Assembly: GCF_018128945.1 (NCBI RefSeq)
Contig: NZ_CP068393.1
Coordinates: 1,860,001 to 1,924,000, forward strand
DNA length: 64,000 nucleotides
Direction: 5' to 3'
Source of the DNA: Aristaeella hokkaidonensis
GTDB lineage: Bacteria > Bacillota > Clostridia > Christensenellales > Aristaeellaceae
Below the pieces are notes generated by a model that worked only from the letters and a program-made list of their open reading frames with translations, made no database searches and was not told the origin of the DNA. Below are positions 52,705-60,901 of the stretch, one piece after another. Each line of letters starts with the position of its first letter. Positions within the stretch are counted from its first letter, which is position 1. The position numbers and the translations under genes were made by a program.

Positions 52705-53565
52705 ATGACGACAGTCGCCCCGGCTGCGGTAAAGCGGAAATCAAACTACCGTTCACGCAGCAGGATGATCATTCACATCATCCTGATCATCGGCTCGTTC
52801 GTGATGATCTTCCCCTTTGTATGGATGATTCTGACGAGCTTCAAAAGCAATGGCGAATCTCTCCTGATCCCGCCCACAATTCTCCCCAGAGAATGGCTCA
52901 CGGAGAACTATACCGAAGTTACCCGTACGCTCCCCTTCGGGGCATTGTACTTCAACACGCTGATGCTGATGTTTTTACGGATCATCTGCGCGCTGGTTTT
53001 CTCCAGCATGGCAGGATTTGCCTTTGCCAAACTGCGTTTTCCGTTTAAGCGCTTCTTCTTTTTCATTGTGCTGTCCCAGATGATGCTGCCGAACCAGATC
53101 TTCATCATTCCGCAGTATCAGATGCTCGCGGGCATGGGAAAACTGAACAGCATCTTCGCCCTGCTGTTCCCCGGCCTGGTCAGTGCCTTCGGAACCTTCT
53201 TCCTGAGGCAGTTCTATATGAGCCTGCCCAATGTGCTTTCGGAAGCGGCCGTCCTGGACGGATGCAACACCTTCCAGGTTTTCTTCCGGATCATGCTTCC
53301 GCTGACCAAAACGGCCATGATCGCCCTGGCGGTCTTCACTGCGGTCTTCGCCTACAGCGACATGATGTGGCCGCTGATCGTGAACAACAACATCAACATG
53401 ATGACCCTGTCCGCGGGTATCTCCTCCATGCAGGGTCAGTACACCACCCGTTATCCGATCCTGATGGCCGGCTCCACGCTGGCTATGATCCCGATGATGG
53501 TGCTCTATCTGCTCTTCCAGCGTCAGTTCATTGAGGGTATCGCCCTCACCGGAACAAAGGGCTGA
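52705..53565 (+). CDS. CUT1 ABC transporter permease (MalG-like)
   Basis: 286 residues from ATG 52705 (AAGGAGG at 7 bp; a TTG at 52699 is rejected). Six membrane helices; the EAA loop LSEAAVLDGCNTFQVFFRIMLPLTKTA is conserved. Second membrane subunit of the importer, 13 bp after the first; followed by a terminator. Confidence 0.9.
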   Translation: MTTVAPAAVKRKSNYRSRSRMIIHIILIIGSFVMIFPFVWMILTSFKSNGESLLIPPTILPREWLTENYTEVTRTLPFGALYFNTLMLMFLRIICALVFSSMAGFAFAKLRFPFKRFFFFIVLSQMMLPNQIFIIPQYQMLAGMGKLNSIFALLFPGLVSAFGTFFLRQFYMSLPNVLSEAAVLDGCNTFQVFFRIMLPLTKTAMIALAVFTAVFAYSDMMWPLIVNNNINMMTLSAGISSMQGQYTTRYPILMAGSTLAMIPMMVLYLLFQRQFIEGIALTGTKG

Positions 53566-53588
53566 TCCTGAAGGCAGCACTCAAAAAC

Positions 53589-53620
53589 AAGGCCGGCGCG
53601 TCACGCACCGGCCTTTTCTT
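53589..53620 (+). terminator. Terminator of the CUT1 operon
   Basis: Stem AAGGCCGG / CCGGCCTT with inner GCG/CGC pairing, followed by TTTTCTTTT. Confidence 0.85.
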
Positions 53621-53636
53621 TTGCCTGTAAAAGGAA

Positions 53637-53664
53637 GACAGCCGCGCCCCGCAGCACGGCTGTC
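53637..53664 (-). terminator. Terminator of the mutarotase-containing operon
   Basis: On the minus strand, stem GACAGCCG / CGGCTGTC with a 12-nt loop followed by TTCCTTTTAC, about 40 bp past the FucU-like stop. Confidence 0.75.
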
Positions 53665-53701
53665 CATAAAAAGGATAAAAAGGAGGAGAACTGATTACCG
53701 A

Positions 53702-54133
53702 TTAAGGTATTACAACACCCTTCTTCAGGATGATGTTGGCATAAAGGGCTGTTTCGCTGGTTGCGATACAGGCATAGCACTTCGCGCCCCGGGGATAGAA
53801 TTCAGGCTTCTGCACGGCGATTTCCCGCAGGCCCTTTTCCTCGTGTTTCTTCCCGATCTCCCGGTAGGTTTCCCAGATCTCGGGCTTGTACGGATCTCCC
53901 GGCAGCACCGCCATGAGGATCGTCGGATTCTCCACGTAGGGATCCAGCGGCATGAATTGAAGAATGGCGTCCAGAATCTCCGATATTCCGTGGCCGTCCA
54001 TGCGGACGCACCGTTCCGGGCAGCCGAACTTCGGATAGTTTCCGTCACAGATCAGCAGTTCGTCTCCGTGGCCCATTTCCATCAGGATCTTCATCAGTTC
54101 CGGGGGAATGATCGCAGGAATTCCCTTCAGCAT
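53702..54133 (-). CDS. RbsD/FucU family sugar mutarotase
   Basis: 143 residues, FucU length. MLKGIPAIIPPELMKILMEMGHGDELLICDGNYP has the catalytic His of MGHGDE and the following Asp; the C-terminal ETALYANIILKKGV is the FucU form of the family's Tyr-Ala-Asn motif. Interconverts sugar anomers, L-fucose in the best-known members; L-fucose and D-galactose share ring geometry. Last gene of a five-gene operon. Confidence 0.82.
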   Translation of the reverse strand: MLKGIPAIIPPELMKILMEMGHGDELLICDGNYPKFGCPERCVRMDGHGISEILDAILQFMPLDPYVENPTILMAVLPGDPYKPEIWETYREIGKKHEEKGLREIAVQKPEFYPRGAKCYACIATSETALYANIILKKGVVIP

Positions 54134-54156
54134 ATCCGCACCTCATTTACAGTTTA

Positions 54157-55167
54157 TTACTTCGTGATGGTTCCGTCTTCGTCCCACAGGTCGTGCCAGT
54201 CGTTGGCGCCGGGCCACAGGAAAACCTGTCCCTTGATCAGGCGGCAGTTCCTGTCCACGCTCTTCATGATCTTCATTTCTTCTTCCGTCAGCGGATCCTG
54301 TACCGTGCACATCAAGTTGGACACATACTCGTTCTCGTGGATGGAGAAGGGAATCGGGATCTGTCCCCGCTGCACGGCCCACTTCAGGCAGATCACAGCC
54401 GGATGCACACCGTGGGCCTTCGCGATTTCCACCACTTCCGGCACCTGAATATCGGCTATATCGTCGGGCGTCATGTCACGGTCGGGCCGGGTGGGGCTGC
54501 CGATGGGGCAGAAGCCGATGGGCTGGATGCCGTGGGCCACGACGTAGTCATACAGTTCCGGCTGCTGGAAGCAGGGATGCAGTTCCATCTCAATCACTGC
54601 GGGCTGGATGCGGCACAGGGGCAGCACAGCTTCCAGCTTCGGGATGGTCATGCTGCTCATACCGATGTTCTTCACCAGGCCCATATCCACCAGGCGTTCC
54701 ATCTGGCGCCAGGTGCTCATGAACTCTTCCACGGAGAAGGGCTTGCTGTCCGGATTGCGGCTGTCGCCGTCGCAGAAAGGTGCATGATAGTTCGGGAAGG
54801 GCCAGTGGACAAAGTAGAAGTCCAGGTAGTCCAGCTGCAGGTCTTTCAGGGTCTTTGCGCAGGACAGCAGTACGTCGCCCTGTCCGTGCATGTCATTCCA
54901 GACCTTGGAGGTCACAAACAGTTCTTCGCGCTTTACAACGCCTTCCTTCATGGCCTGGGCAAACACCTGGCCGATCAGATCCTCATTGCCGTATACGGAC
55001 GCGCAGTCAAACAGGCGGTAGCCGCTGCGGATCGCTCCGGCCACAGCACCGGACACCTGTTCAGGGGTAAAACGGTCGCTGCCGAAGGTACCCATACCGA
55101 TGCAGGGGATCTCCTGGCCGTTGGACAGTTTTCTTTTGGGAACCAGTTTCGGATCGATGAATGCCAT
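54157..55167 (-). CDS. Aldo/keto reductase
   Basis: 336 residues. (beta/alpha)8 barrel with the catalytic tetrad: Asp in RLFDCASVYGNE (Asp and Tyr), Lys in VTSKVWND and His in YFVHWPFPN. The C-terminal NADPH-binding part is present (IPIPFSIHENEYVSNL). Either an aldose reductase making a polyol, or a lactaldehyde reductase making 1,2-propanediol; operon context fits the first, the fucose genes would fit the second. Follows the GatD-like gene by 44 bp. Confidence 0.85.
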   Translation of the reverse strand: MAFIDPKLVPKRKLSNGQEIPCIGMGTFGSDRFTPEQVSGAVAGAIRSGYRLFDCASVYGNEDLIGQVFAQAMKEGVVKREELFVTSKVWNDMHGQGDVLLSCAKTLKDLQLDYLDFYFVHWPFPNYHAPFCDGDSRNPDSKPFSVEEFMSTWRQMERLVDMGLVKNIGMSSMTIPKLEAVLPLCRIQPAVIEMELHPCFQQPELYDYVVAHGIQPIGFCPIGSPTRPDRDMTPDDIADIQVPEVVEIAKAHGVHPAVICLKWAVQRGQIPIPFSIHENEYVSNLMCTVQDPLTEEEMKIMKSVDRNCRLIKGQVFLWPGANDWHDLWDEDGTITK

Positions 55168-55211
55168 GCTTGTGTCCTCCCTATTTTCTTTCTTTATGGT
55201 TATTTGCTTTT

Positions 55212-56270
55212 TTACTTTTCAGGTTCTTCGTTGATCAGCATGATCTTGCCGTGAACGTCCCGCGGGTTCTTATACAGTGCGAAGGCTTCCGCCGCCTGGC
55301 TGAGCGGGAATTTGCGGAAGATCATCGACGGATCGAATTTCAGCCGCCCGTCTGCGAAGCAGTGGGCCGTCAGCGTCCATTCCTTTCCCGGGAAGGGAGC
55401 GGAATAGCTCATCCAGCTGCCCGTCAGGTAGAATTCCTTCCGGTTCATGTTTTCCCACTGGGCCGGGGTAAAGGTCAGGTCCGTATGGGGTGTCCCGATG
55501 AAGCACACCTTCGCCTTGTTGGCCGCCAGTTCAAAGGCCATCCGCATGGTCACCGGGTTGCCCGCGGTCTCCAGTACGTTTTCAAAGCCCCGGCCGCCGG
55601 TCAGCGCCTTGGCTTCTTCCATAAAGCCTTCCTTCAGGGTGTTCACGGTCTGGTTCGCGCCCATCCGCTTTGCCAGCTCCAGCCGGCCGTCGTCAATGTC
55701 AAAGGCCACAATCTGCTTTGCGCCCAGGATCTTTGCCCACTGCAGGGTAAAGATGCCGATGGTGCCGCAGCCCAGGATCGCCACGGTTTCGCCGCCCCGG
55801 TACCGGGCCTGCAGCAGGCCGTGCACCGCCACTGTGGAAGGCTCAAACATGGCCGCCTGCTCATAGGGAATGGACGGATCGTATTTGATAGCGTTTGCCG
55901 CAGGGATCACCACATATTCCGCGAAACTTCCCTGCTCCCGGCTGCCGATAAAGCTGTAATGCCGGCACAGGGAGAAGTTCCCCTGCTGGCAGTCCGCGCA
56001 TTTCATGCAGGGCACCAGCGGCGCGCCGCTCACCGTGTCGCCAACCTTCAGGCCTTCCACGCCTTCGCCGATCTCCACCACGTCTCCGCTGAATTCGTGT
56101 CCAAGCACCACCGGATAGAAGTGCGCCCCGTGGTTCAGCACCCGCGGCACGTCGCTGCCGCAGATACCGGTCGCCCTCACCCGGACCTTTACCGTCCCGG
56201 GCCGGCACACCGGCGTCTCCCAGTCCGCATAGCGGATATCCTCATTTCCGTACAGCACCGCTGCTTTCAT
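55212..56270 (-). CDS. Zinc-dependent polyol dehydrogenase, GatD-like
   Basis: 352 residues of the medium-chain dehydrogenase family. Catalytic Zn site: Cys in TGICGSDVPR, then GHEFSGDV; structural Zn Cys cluster PCMKCADCQQGNFSLC. NAD site ILGCGTIGIFTLQWAK. AMFEPSTVAVHGL and TGSWMSYSAPFPGKEW are close to galactitol-1-phosphate 5-dehydrogenase. Could oxidise galactitol, galactitol 1-phosphate or a related polyol to the 2-ketose. Third gene of the operon. Confidence 0.83.
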   Translation of the reverse strand: MKAAVLYGNEDIRYADWETPVCRPGTVKVRVRATGICGSDVPRVLNHGAHFYPVVLGHEFSGDVVEIGEGVEGLKVGDTVSGAPLVPCMKCADCQQGNFSLCRHYSFIGSREQGSFAEYVVIPAANAIKYDPSIPYEQAAMFEPSTVAVHGLLQARYRGGETVAILGCGTIGIFTLQWAKILGAKQIVAFDIDDGRLELAKRMGANQTVNTLKEGFMEEAKALTGGRGFENVLETAGNPVTMRMAFELAANKAKVCFIGTPHTDLTFTPAQWENMNRKEFYLTGSWMSYSAPFPGKEWTLTAHCFADGRLKFDPSMIFRKFPLSQAAEAFALYKNPRDVHGKIMLINEEPEK

Positions 56271-56304
56271 AGTCCTGTTTTCCTTCCTTTCACCGGCTGC
56301 CCGG

Positions 56305-57783
56305 TCATGCGTTCATCAGATCTTTCAGATTCCCGTACAGCTTCCGGTAGGTTTCATATCCCCAGTCATAGATTTCCTTCACCGCGGGATCCGGTTCATA
56401 GGTCCGGTTCACCCGGATCGTCTGCCGGGCCGCCTCTTCGAAGCCCTGCCATACGCCCGTTCCGACCCCGGCCAGCATCGCCGCCCCGAGAGTAGTCGCC
56501 GTATCGCTTCCGGGCACCTCAATCCCGCAGCCGGTCACGTCCGCCTTGATCTGTGTCCAGATCCGGCTGTTGGCGCTTCCGCCCATAGCCCGCAGCACGC
56601 CCGCCCGGGCGCCGGCTTCCGCCGCCGTCTCCAGGTTATGCCTCAGGGAATAGGCCACGCCTTCCATGCATGCCCGGATCATCTGCGCCCGGGTCACGCC
56701 GAAGTTCAGTCCGAAAAATACGCCGCAGGCCTTCGGATCCCAGATCGGGCTCCGTTCTCCCGCCATGTACGGCAGGAAGGTCACTCCGCCGCTGCCCGGC
56801 TCCGCGGTTTCCGCCAGTGCGCTCATCTCCGCGAAACTCAGCTCCGGGCACATTGTTTCCCGCAGCCATTTCAGGGCGCCGCCCCCGCCGGTCGTTCCGC
56901 CCTGCAGCAGCCACCGTCCCGGCACCACGTGGAAGCCGAGGATCAGCCGCGGATCCGCCGCGTACTGATCAATGCAGATGCTCATGCCGCCGGCCTGTCC
57001 GCCCTGCTCCTGGGTCTGTCCGGGAGATACCACGCCGGCTCCCAGTGTGCCGCAGGCCGCGTCCAGTCCGCCCGCCGCCACCGGAATACCTTCCCGCAGT
57101 CCCATCTGTTTTGCCGCATCCACGGTCAGTTTTCCCACAATCTGATGGCAGGGTACGATCTCCGGCAGCATTCTCCGCGGAATGCCCAGTGCTTCGCACA
57201 TTTCCTCGTCCCAGCAGCCCTTCCGCATATCGAAGCAGGCCAGTCCGTATCCCTGGGAGATATCCTGTGTGATCTCACCGGTCATCCTGTAGACGATATA
57301 GCTGTTCGACTGCAGGATCTTTTCTGTCTTCTCAAACACCTCCGGCCGGTGCTTCCGGTACCAGAGGATCTTCGGCCAGGTATATCCCGGCTTGGCCGGA
57401 TTTCCGCACAGGTCAAACAGTTTTTCTGCTGTCAGCCTGTCTTCTGTCTCCCGGCAGATTTCCTCGCTCCGGGTATCCGTCCAGATCGGCGTCGGACACA
57501 GCACATTGCCTTCCCTGTCCAGCGCGATGGCGGACCAGCTCTGTCCGTCCGTACCGATTCCGGCGATTTCCGCCGGGTCGATGCCGTTATCGGAGATCAT
57601 TTCCCGCACCGCACGGCATACGCCTTCCCACCATTGGGCCGGATCCTGTTCCGCCCAGCCCTTCCGGGGATAACTGACGGGATATTCGCATCCGCCCTGG
57701 GCGACGACCTTTCCTTCCGGATCAAACAGGGCCGTCTTACAGGAGGAGGTTCCGATATCCACGCCAAGCAGCAGGGTTCTCAT
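56305..57783 (-). CDS. FGGY family carbohydrate kinase (xylulokinase-like)
   Basis: 492 residues. N-terminal LLLGVDIGTSSCKTALFD (ATP loop with a Gly-Thr-Ser), GTDGQSWSAIALD, catalytic Asp in VAAGGLDAACGTLGAG, and the FGGY-like region RAMGGSANSRIWTQIKADVTG. Closest by eye to xylulokinases, which phosphorylate a ketose; here the ketose is unknown and could be D-tagatose. Between the aldolase and dehydrogenase genes of the operon. Confidence 0.82.
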   Translation of the reverse strand: MRTLLLGVDIGTSSCKTALFDPEGKVVAQGGCEYPVSYPRKGWAEQDPAQWWEGVCRAVREMISDNGIDPAEIAGIGTDGQSWSAIALDREGNVLCPTPIWTDTRSEEICRETEDRLTAEKLFDLCGNPAKPGYTWPKILWYRKHRPEVFEKTEKILQSNSYIVYRMTGEITQDISQGYGLACFDMRKGCWDEEMCEALGIPRRMLPEIVPCHQIVGKLTVDAAKQMGLREGIPVAAGGLDAACGTLGAGVVSPGQTQEQGGQAGGMSICIDQYAADPRLILGFHVVPGRWLLQGGTTGGGGALKWLRETMCPELSFAEMSALAETAEPGSGGVTFLPYMAGERSPIWDPKACGVFFGLNFGVTRAQMIRACMEGVAYSLRHNLETAAEAGARAGVLRAMGGSANSRIWTQIKADVTGCGIEVPGSDTATTLGAAMLAGVGTGVWQGFEEAARQTIRVNRTYEPDPAVKEIYDWGYETYRKLYGNLKDLMNA

Positions 57784-57811
57784 CTCCGCACTCTCCTCGT
57801 TTTCGTATTGC

Positions 57812-58651
57812 TCAGGCTTTTCCGCTGCTCCCCAGCAGCCGGATCAGTTCCTGCACCCGGCTCTGCACGGCCTTGCGGCCTTCCGCCAGGTACTTTTTCG
57901 GATCAAAGGCCTCCGGCTGTTCCCCGATGGCCTTCTTCACGCCGGCCGTAAAGGCAATGCGCAGGTCCGTCGCGTAGTTCACCTTGCAGATGCCCCGGCG
58001 GATACATTCCCTCACCTGGTCTTCCGGCACGCCGGAAGTTCCATGCAGTACCAGCGGAATGCTGACCTTTTCCCGCACTGCGGACAGCCGGTCCAGGTCC
58101 AGCTTCGGTTCTCCCTTGTATACCCCGTGGGCTGTGCCGATCGCCACCGCGAAGCTGCTGATGCCCGTCCGGTTCACAAAGTCGGCCGCTTCATCCGGAT
58201 CGGTGTACTGGGGTTTGGCTTCCATGCCGTCTTCCTTGCCGCCCACCGTGCCCAGTTCCGCTTCCACCGGCAGGCCGCAGGCCATGGCCACAACCCGGCG
58301 GGTCAGCGCGATGTTCTCTTCATACGGAAGCTTTGATCCGTCGATCATCAGGGAGGTATATCCTTCCCGGGCGCATTCTTCCGCCAGTTCATAGCTGTTT
58401 CCGTGATCCAGGTGCAGCGCCACAGGCACCTTTACGTCCCGGGCCATCCGGCTCACAATGCCGGCAAAGCATTTCGGTCCCGCGTATTTCAGCGTACCGG
58501 GCGTAGTCTGTATCATCACGGGCGCGTTCTCCGCCTCAGCCGCAGCAATAATAGCCTGGACCATCTCCAGGTTTTCCGCGTTGAACGCGCCGATGGCATA
58601 GCCGCCTTCCTGAGCTTTCTTCAGCATCTCTCCGGTAGTGACGAACGCCAT
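57812..58651 (-). CDS. Class II ketose-bisphosphate aldolase (GatY/KbaY-like)
   Basis: 279 residues. Zn ligands in LHLDHGNSYE and the later GTAHGVYKGEP and LHGTSGVP His residues; PVEAELGTVGGKEDG with its Glu. TPGTLKYAGPKC and MIDGSKLPYEENI are typical of tagatose-bisphosphate aldolases rather than fructose-bisphosphate ones. Cleaves a ketose 1,6-bisphosphate to DHAP and glyceraldehyde 3-phosphate. First gene of the operon, directly behind a strong promoter-operator. Confidence 0.88.
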   Translation of the reverse strand: MAFVTTGEMLKKAQEGGYAIGAFNAENLEMVQAIIAAAEAENAPVMIQTTPGTLKYAGPKCFAGIVSRMARDVKVPVALHLDHGNSYELAEECAREGYTSLMIDGSKLPYEENIALTRRVVAMACGLPVEAELGTVGGKEDGMEAKPQYTDPDEAADFVNRTGISSFAVAIGTAHGVYKGEPKLDLDRLSAVREKVSIPLVLHGTSGVPEDQVRECIRRGICKVNYATDLRIAFTAGVKKAIGEQPEAFDPKKYLAEGRKAVQSRVQELIRLLGSSGKA

Positions 58652-58670
58652 TCCATATCCCTCTTTTCAT

Positions 58671-58727
58671 AAAAGCGAATCGTTTCGCTTTTTTCACATT
58701 ATACGACCGGTTTTCATTCCTTGTCAA
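58671..58727 (-). promoter_or_regulatory. Promoter and 22-bp palindromic operator of the aldolase operon
   Basis: Minus strand: TTGACA (58727-58722), 18 bp, TATAAT (58703-58698), near-consensus. The operator AAAAGCGAA-TCGT-TTCGCTTTT (58671-58692) covers the expected start site and contains GAATCGTTTC (58677-58686). Confidence 0.85.
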
Positions 58728-58763
58728 TCCTTTTTTTGTTTTGCGCTCAACTTATTTATATAC

Positions 58764-58814
58764 TTGACTTTCTTCCTTTTCTCATTTACATTATTTGCAT
58801 GATGAAACGATTCG
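58764..58814 (+). promoter_or_regulatory. Promoter and operator of the PfkB gene
   Basis: TTGACT (58764-58769), 17 bp, TACATT (58787-58792). Operator GAAACGATTC (58804-58813) at about +5 to +14, between the start site and the RBS GGAGAG. Confidence 0.8.
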
Positions 58815-58827
58815 GAGAGCGATGCAT

Positions 58828-59760
58828 ATGATCCTGACTGTAACGCTGAACACCTCCATTGATAAACTCTATCTGATGGAATCCATCCATCCGGAAACCG
58901 TCATGCGGGTGAAGGAGGTCCACAACACTGCCGGCGGCAAGGGCCTGAACGTCAGCCGTGTAGCCGCGAAGCTGCAGGAGCCCGTCACCGCCATGGGCTT
59001 TGTCGGCGGGTTCAACGGGCAGTACCTGGAGTCGTTGATCTCCTCTCCCCTGGTCCGCTGTGCCTTTACCCATGTGCAGGGTGAAACCCGCAGCTGTATC
59101 AACTGCTGGGATCTGTCCAACGGCCGCTCCACAGAGTACCTGGAGCCCGGCCAGCCCGTCACGCAGGAGGATATCGACCGGTTCCTTACCGATTTCAGCG
59201 CCTGCCTGCCGGAAGCGGATGTGGTCACCATCAGCGGCAGCGTGCCCCGGGGCGTGCCGGAGGATTTCTATTGTGAGCTCATCCGCCGCAGCCGCGCCGC
59301 CGGCATTCCCGTGCTGGTCGATACCAGCGGCAGCCGCCTCATTGCTTCCGTAAAGGAAAAGCCCCTCTTCATCAAGCCCAACGAGGATGAGATTGCCCAG
59401 CTGACCGGTCACAGTGTTTCCGGCCGGGAGGAGGCTGTAAAAGCCCTCACCGGCCTGCACAGGGACGGCATTCCCTATGTGGTGCTCTCCATGGGAGAAG
59501 AAGGCGCCCTCCTGTCCTGTGACCGGGGTGTCTTCCATGGCAAACCGCCGAGAATCACCCCCCGCAACACCGTCGGCTGCGGGGACAGCATGGTGGCCGG
59601 TTTCGCCGTTGGCTTTGCCCGCCGCCTGCCCATAGAGGAAACCTTCCGCATGGCCCTGGCGGTTTCCGCAGCCAACGCCCTCAGCCTCTTCACCGGGGAC
59701 TTCGATCCCGCGGATTATGACCGGCTTTACCCGGAGATTCAGATTGAAAAGATTGGCTGA
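58828..59760 (+). CDS. PfkB family hexose-phosphate kinase (1-phosphofructokinase/tagatose-6-phosphate kinase type)
   Basis: 310 residues from ATG 58828 (GGAGAG at 9 bp). MILTVTLNTSIDKLYLM, then HNTAGGKGLNVSRVAAKL (first PfkB signature), SGSVPRG, KPNEDEIAQLTG and the catalytic NTVGCGDSMVAGFAVG with Asp as base. These motifs are shared by FruK and LacC, which phosphorylate ketohexose 1- or 6-phosphates to the 1,6-bisphosphate. Divergent from the aldolase operon and under the same operator type, so it should supply the aldolase substrate. Confidence 0.9.
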   Translation: MILTVTLNTSIDKLYLMESIHPETVMRVKEVHNTAGGKGLNVSRVAAKLQEPVTAMGFVGGFNGQYLESLISSPLVRCAFTHVQGETRSCINCWDLSNGRSTEYLEPGQPVTQEDIDRFLTDFSACLPEADVVTISGSVPRGVPEDFYCELIRRSRAAGIPVLVDTSGSRLIASVKEKPLFIKPNEDEIAQLTGHSVSGREEAVKALTGLHRDGIPYVVLSMGEEGALLSCDRGVFHGKPPRITPRNTVGCGDSMVAGFAVGFARRLPIEETFRMALAVSAANALSLFTGDFDPADYDRLYPEIQIEKIG

Positions 59761-59842
59761 TTTCTTCAAGATTATTTACTATATATACGGATTGCAGAAT
59801 CAGCCTGTTGTCTTTTTTGTCCATAACGCAAGATAACATTAA

Positions 59843-59890
59843 GGGTGTCATTCCGACCGGAGGCAGAGCCGAAGTGGAGGAATCCCTTAA
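59843..59890. repeat. CATTCCGA...GGAATCCC intergenic repeat
   Basis: GGGTGTCATTCCGACC to GGAGGAATCCCTTA with a short palindromic middle, third copy of the element at 26655 and 31375, here without the second hairpin. Confidence 0.8.
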
Positions 59891-59903
59891 TAATTCAACA
59901 AAG

Positions 59904-59930
59904 AACCGCTTCCTTCGGAAGCGGTTTTTT
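59904..59930 (+). terminator. Terminator downstream of the PfkB gene
   Basis: Perfect 10-bp stem AACCGCTTCC / GGAAGCGGTT, 3-nt loop, followed by TTTT. Confidence 0.85.
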
Positions 59931-59936
59931 CCACCA

Positions 59937-59988
59937 TTTTTCATTCTTCATTGAAACAGGACACCCGAAACTTCGGGTGTCCTGTTTC
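59937..59988 (-). terminator. Long hairpin after the secreted-protein gene, with a TTCATTN remnant
   Basis: Seventeen-bp perfect stem (59953-59969 / 59972-59988, core CAGGACACCCGAA) starts 5 bp past the stop at 59993. TTTCAAT follows on the minus strand. The bases 59937-59952 read TTTTCATTC-TTCATTG, a short heptamer remnant. Confidence 0.75.
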
Positions 59989-59992
59989 CCTG

Positions 59993-60901
59993 TCACTGTG
60001 TCTGCAGCCAGACCCCGTCCACGGCACTGAGGAAGGTGTGTTCCACCCGCCACGCCAGGGTAGCTGTGGCTTCCTTTCCGTTACCGCTGAGAAACCAGCA
60101 GGCTTCGGGCTGTTGCTCTTTCAGGCCCGCTTCGGCAAACCGTGCGGCAGCTTCCTCCGCGGAAAGCGTGTTCTCCGCCCGGGTCAGGGGCTCAAATCCG
60201 CTCCAGTAAGCATCCATTTTCAGCAGGCCCTCTTCATCAGACCATGCTAATTCCGTATAAAGATAATAGGCTGTCGGGTCTTTACCCCTGGCATTGTCGT
60301 ACAGAGAATCCTGGGACCAGCGTACAGGCAGGCCGTCCAGCAATTCCTCAAAGAGCACCTTCCTGGACTTTGTGGTTCCCTTTATCCTGCCGCAGGTTGT
60401 GAAGGATACGGGACTGGGCTGGTAAGATTCCCCGTACAGTCCTAGCCGTTTCAGCAGGTCCTCGGACCGGGCAATGGTTTCCGCAGCCCGTTCCGCTCCA
60501 AAGCCGCTCTCTTCCGGAATGGTATTTTGGGTTCCAATATCGTAATAATACTTGTACTTCCCGTAATAGTCAGCCTGCCGGTAAATATCGAAGCTGAGCA
60601 GATAACCGGTGCCCCACCAGCTTTCCACGCCGCAGAAGGGCGGTCCCTCTTCACTCTTTGTATCCCAGAAACGCCCGTTGAATTCCCGTTTTTCTTCCCG
60701 GATGTCTGTCCATTCGTTCTCTGTACCCCTGTTGAAGGTTTCGTCCAGCAGGATGTCGATATCAATTTCCGGCTCCGTCACTTTCCAGACGACCACACGA
60801 CCGCCGGCTGTATCCGTTTTTTCCGCCGTTGCTGTTCCGAAGCAAAAGACTGCCAGGAGCAGCAGGAGCGTCATGCGCGCAATAATCTTCTGCCTGTTCA
60901 T
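59993..60901 (-). CDS. Secreted protein of unknown function
   Basis: 302 residues. Signal peptide MNRQKIIARMTLLLLLAVFCFGTATA, signal-peptidase I type. The mature part is acidic and Trp/Tyr-rich, without a domain I recognise; motifs such as ENTLSAEEAAARFAEAGL suggest PepSY/YycH-like alternation but not convincingly. Overlaps the preceding gene by 4 bp (ATGA) and is likely co-expressed with it and the two-component system upstream. Confidence 0.7.
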   Translation of the reverse strand: MNRQKIIARMTLLLLLAVFCFGTATAEKTDTAGGRVVVWKVTEPEIDIDILLDETFNRGTENEWTDIREEKREFNGRFWDTKSEEGPPFCGVESWWGTGYLLSFDIYRQADYYGKYKYYYDIGTQNTIPEESGFGAERAAETIARSEDLLKRLGLYGESYQPSPVSFTTCGRIKGTTKSRKVLFEELLDGLPVRWSQDSLYDNARGKDPTAYYLYTELAWSDEEGLLKMDAYWSGFEPLTRAENTLSAEEAAARFAEAGLKEQQPEACWFLSGNGKEATATLAWRVEHTFLSAVDGVWLQTQ

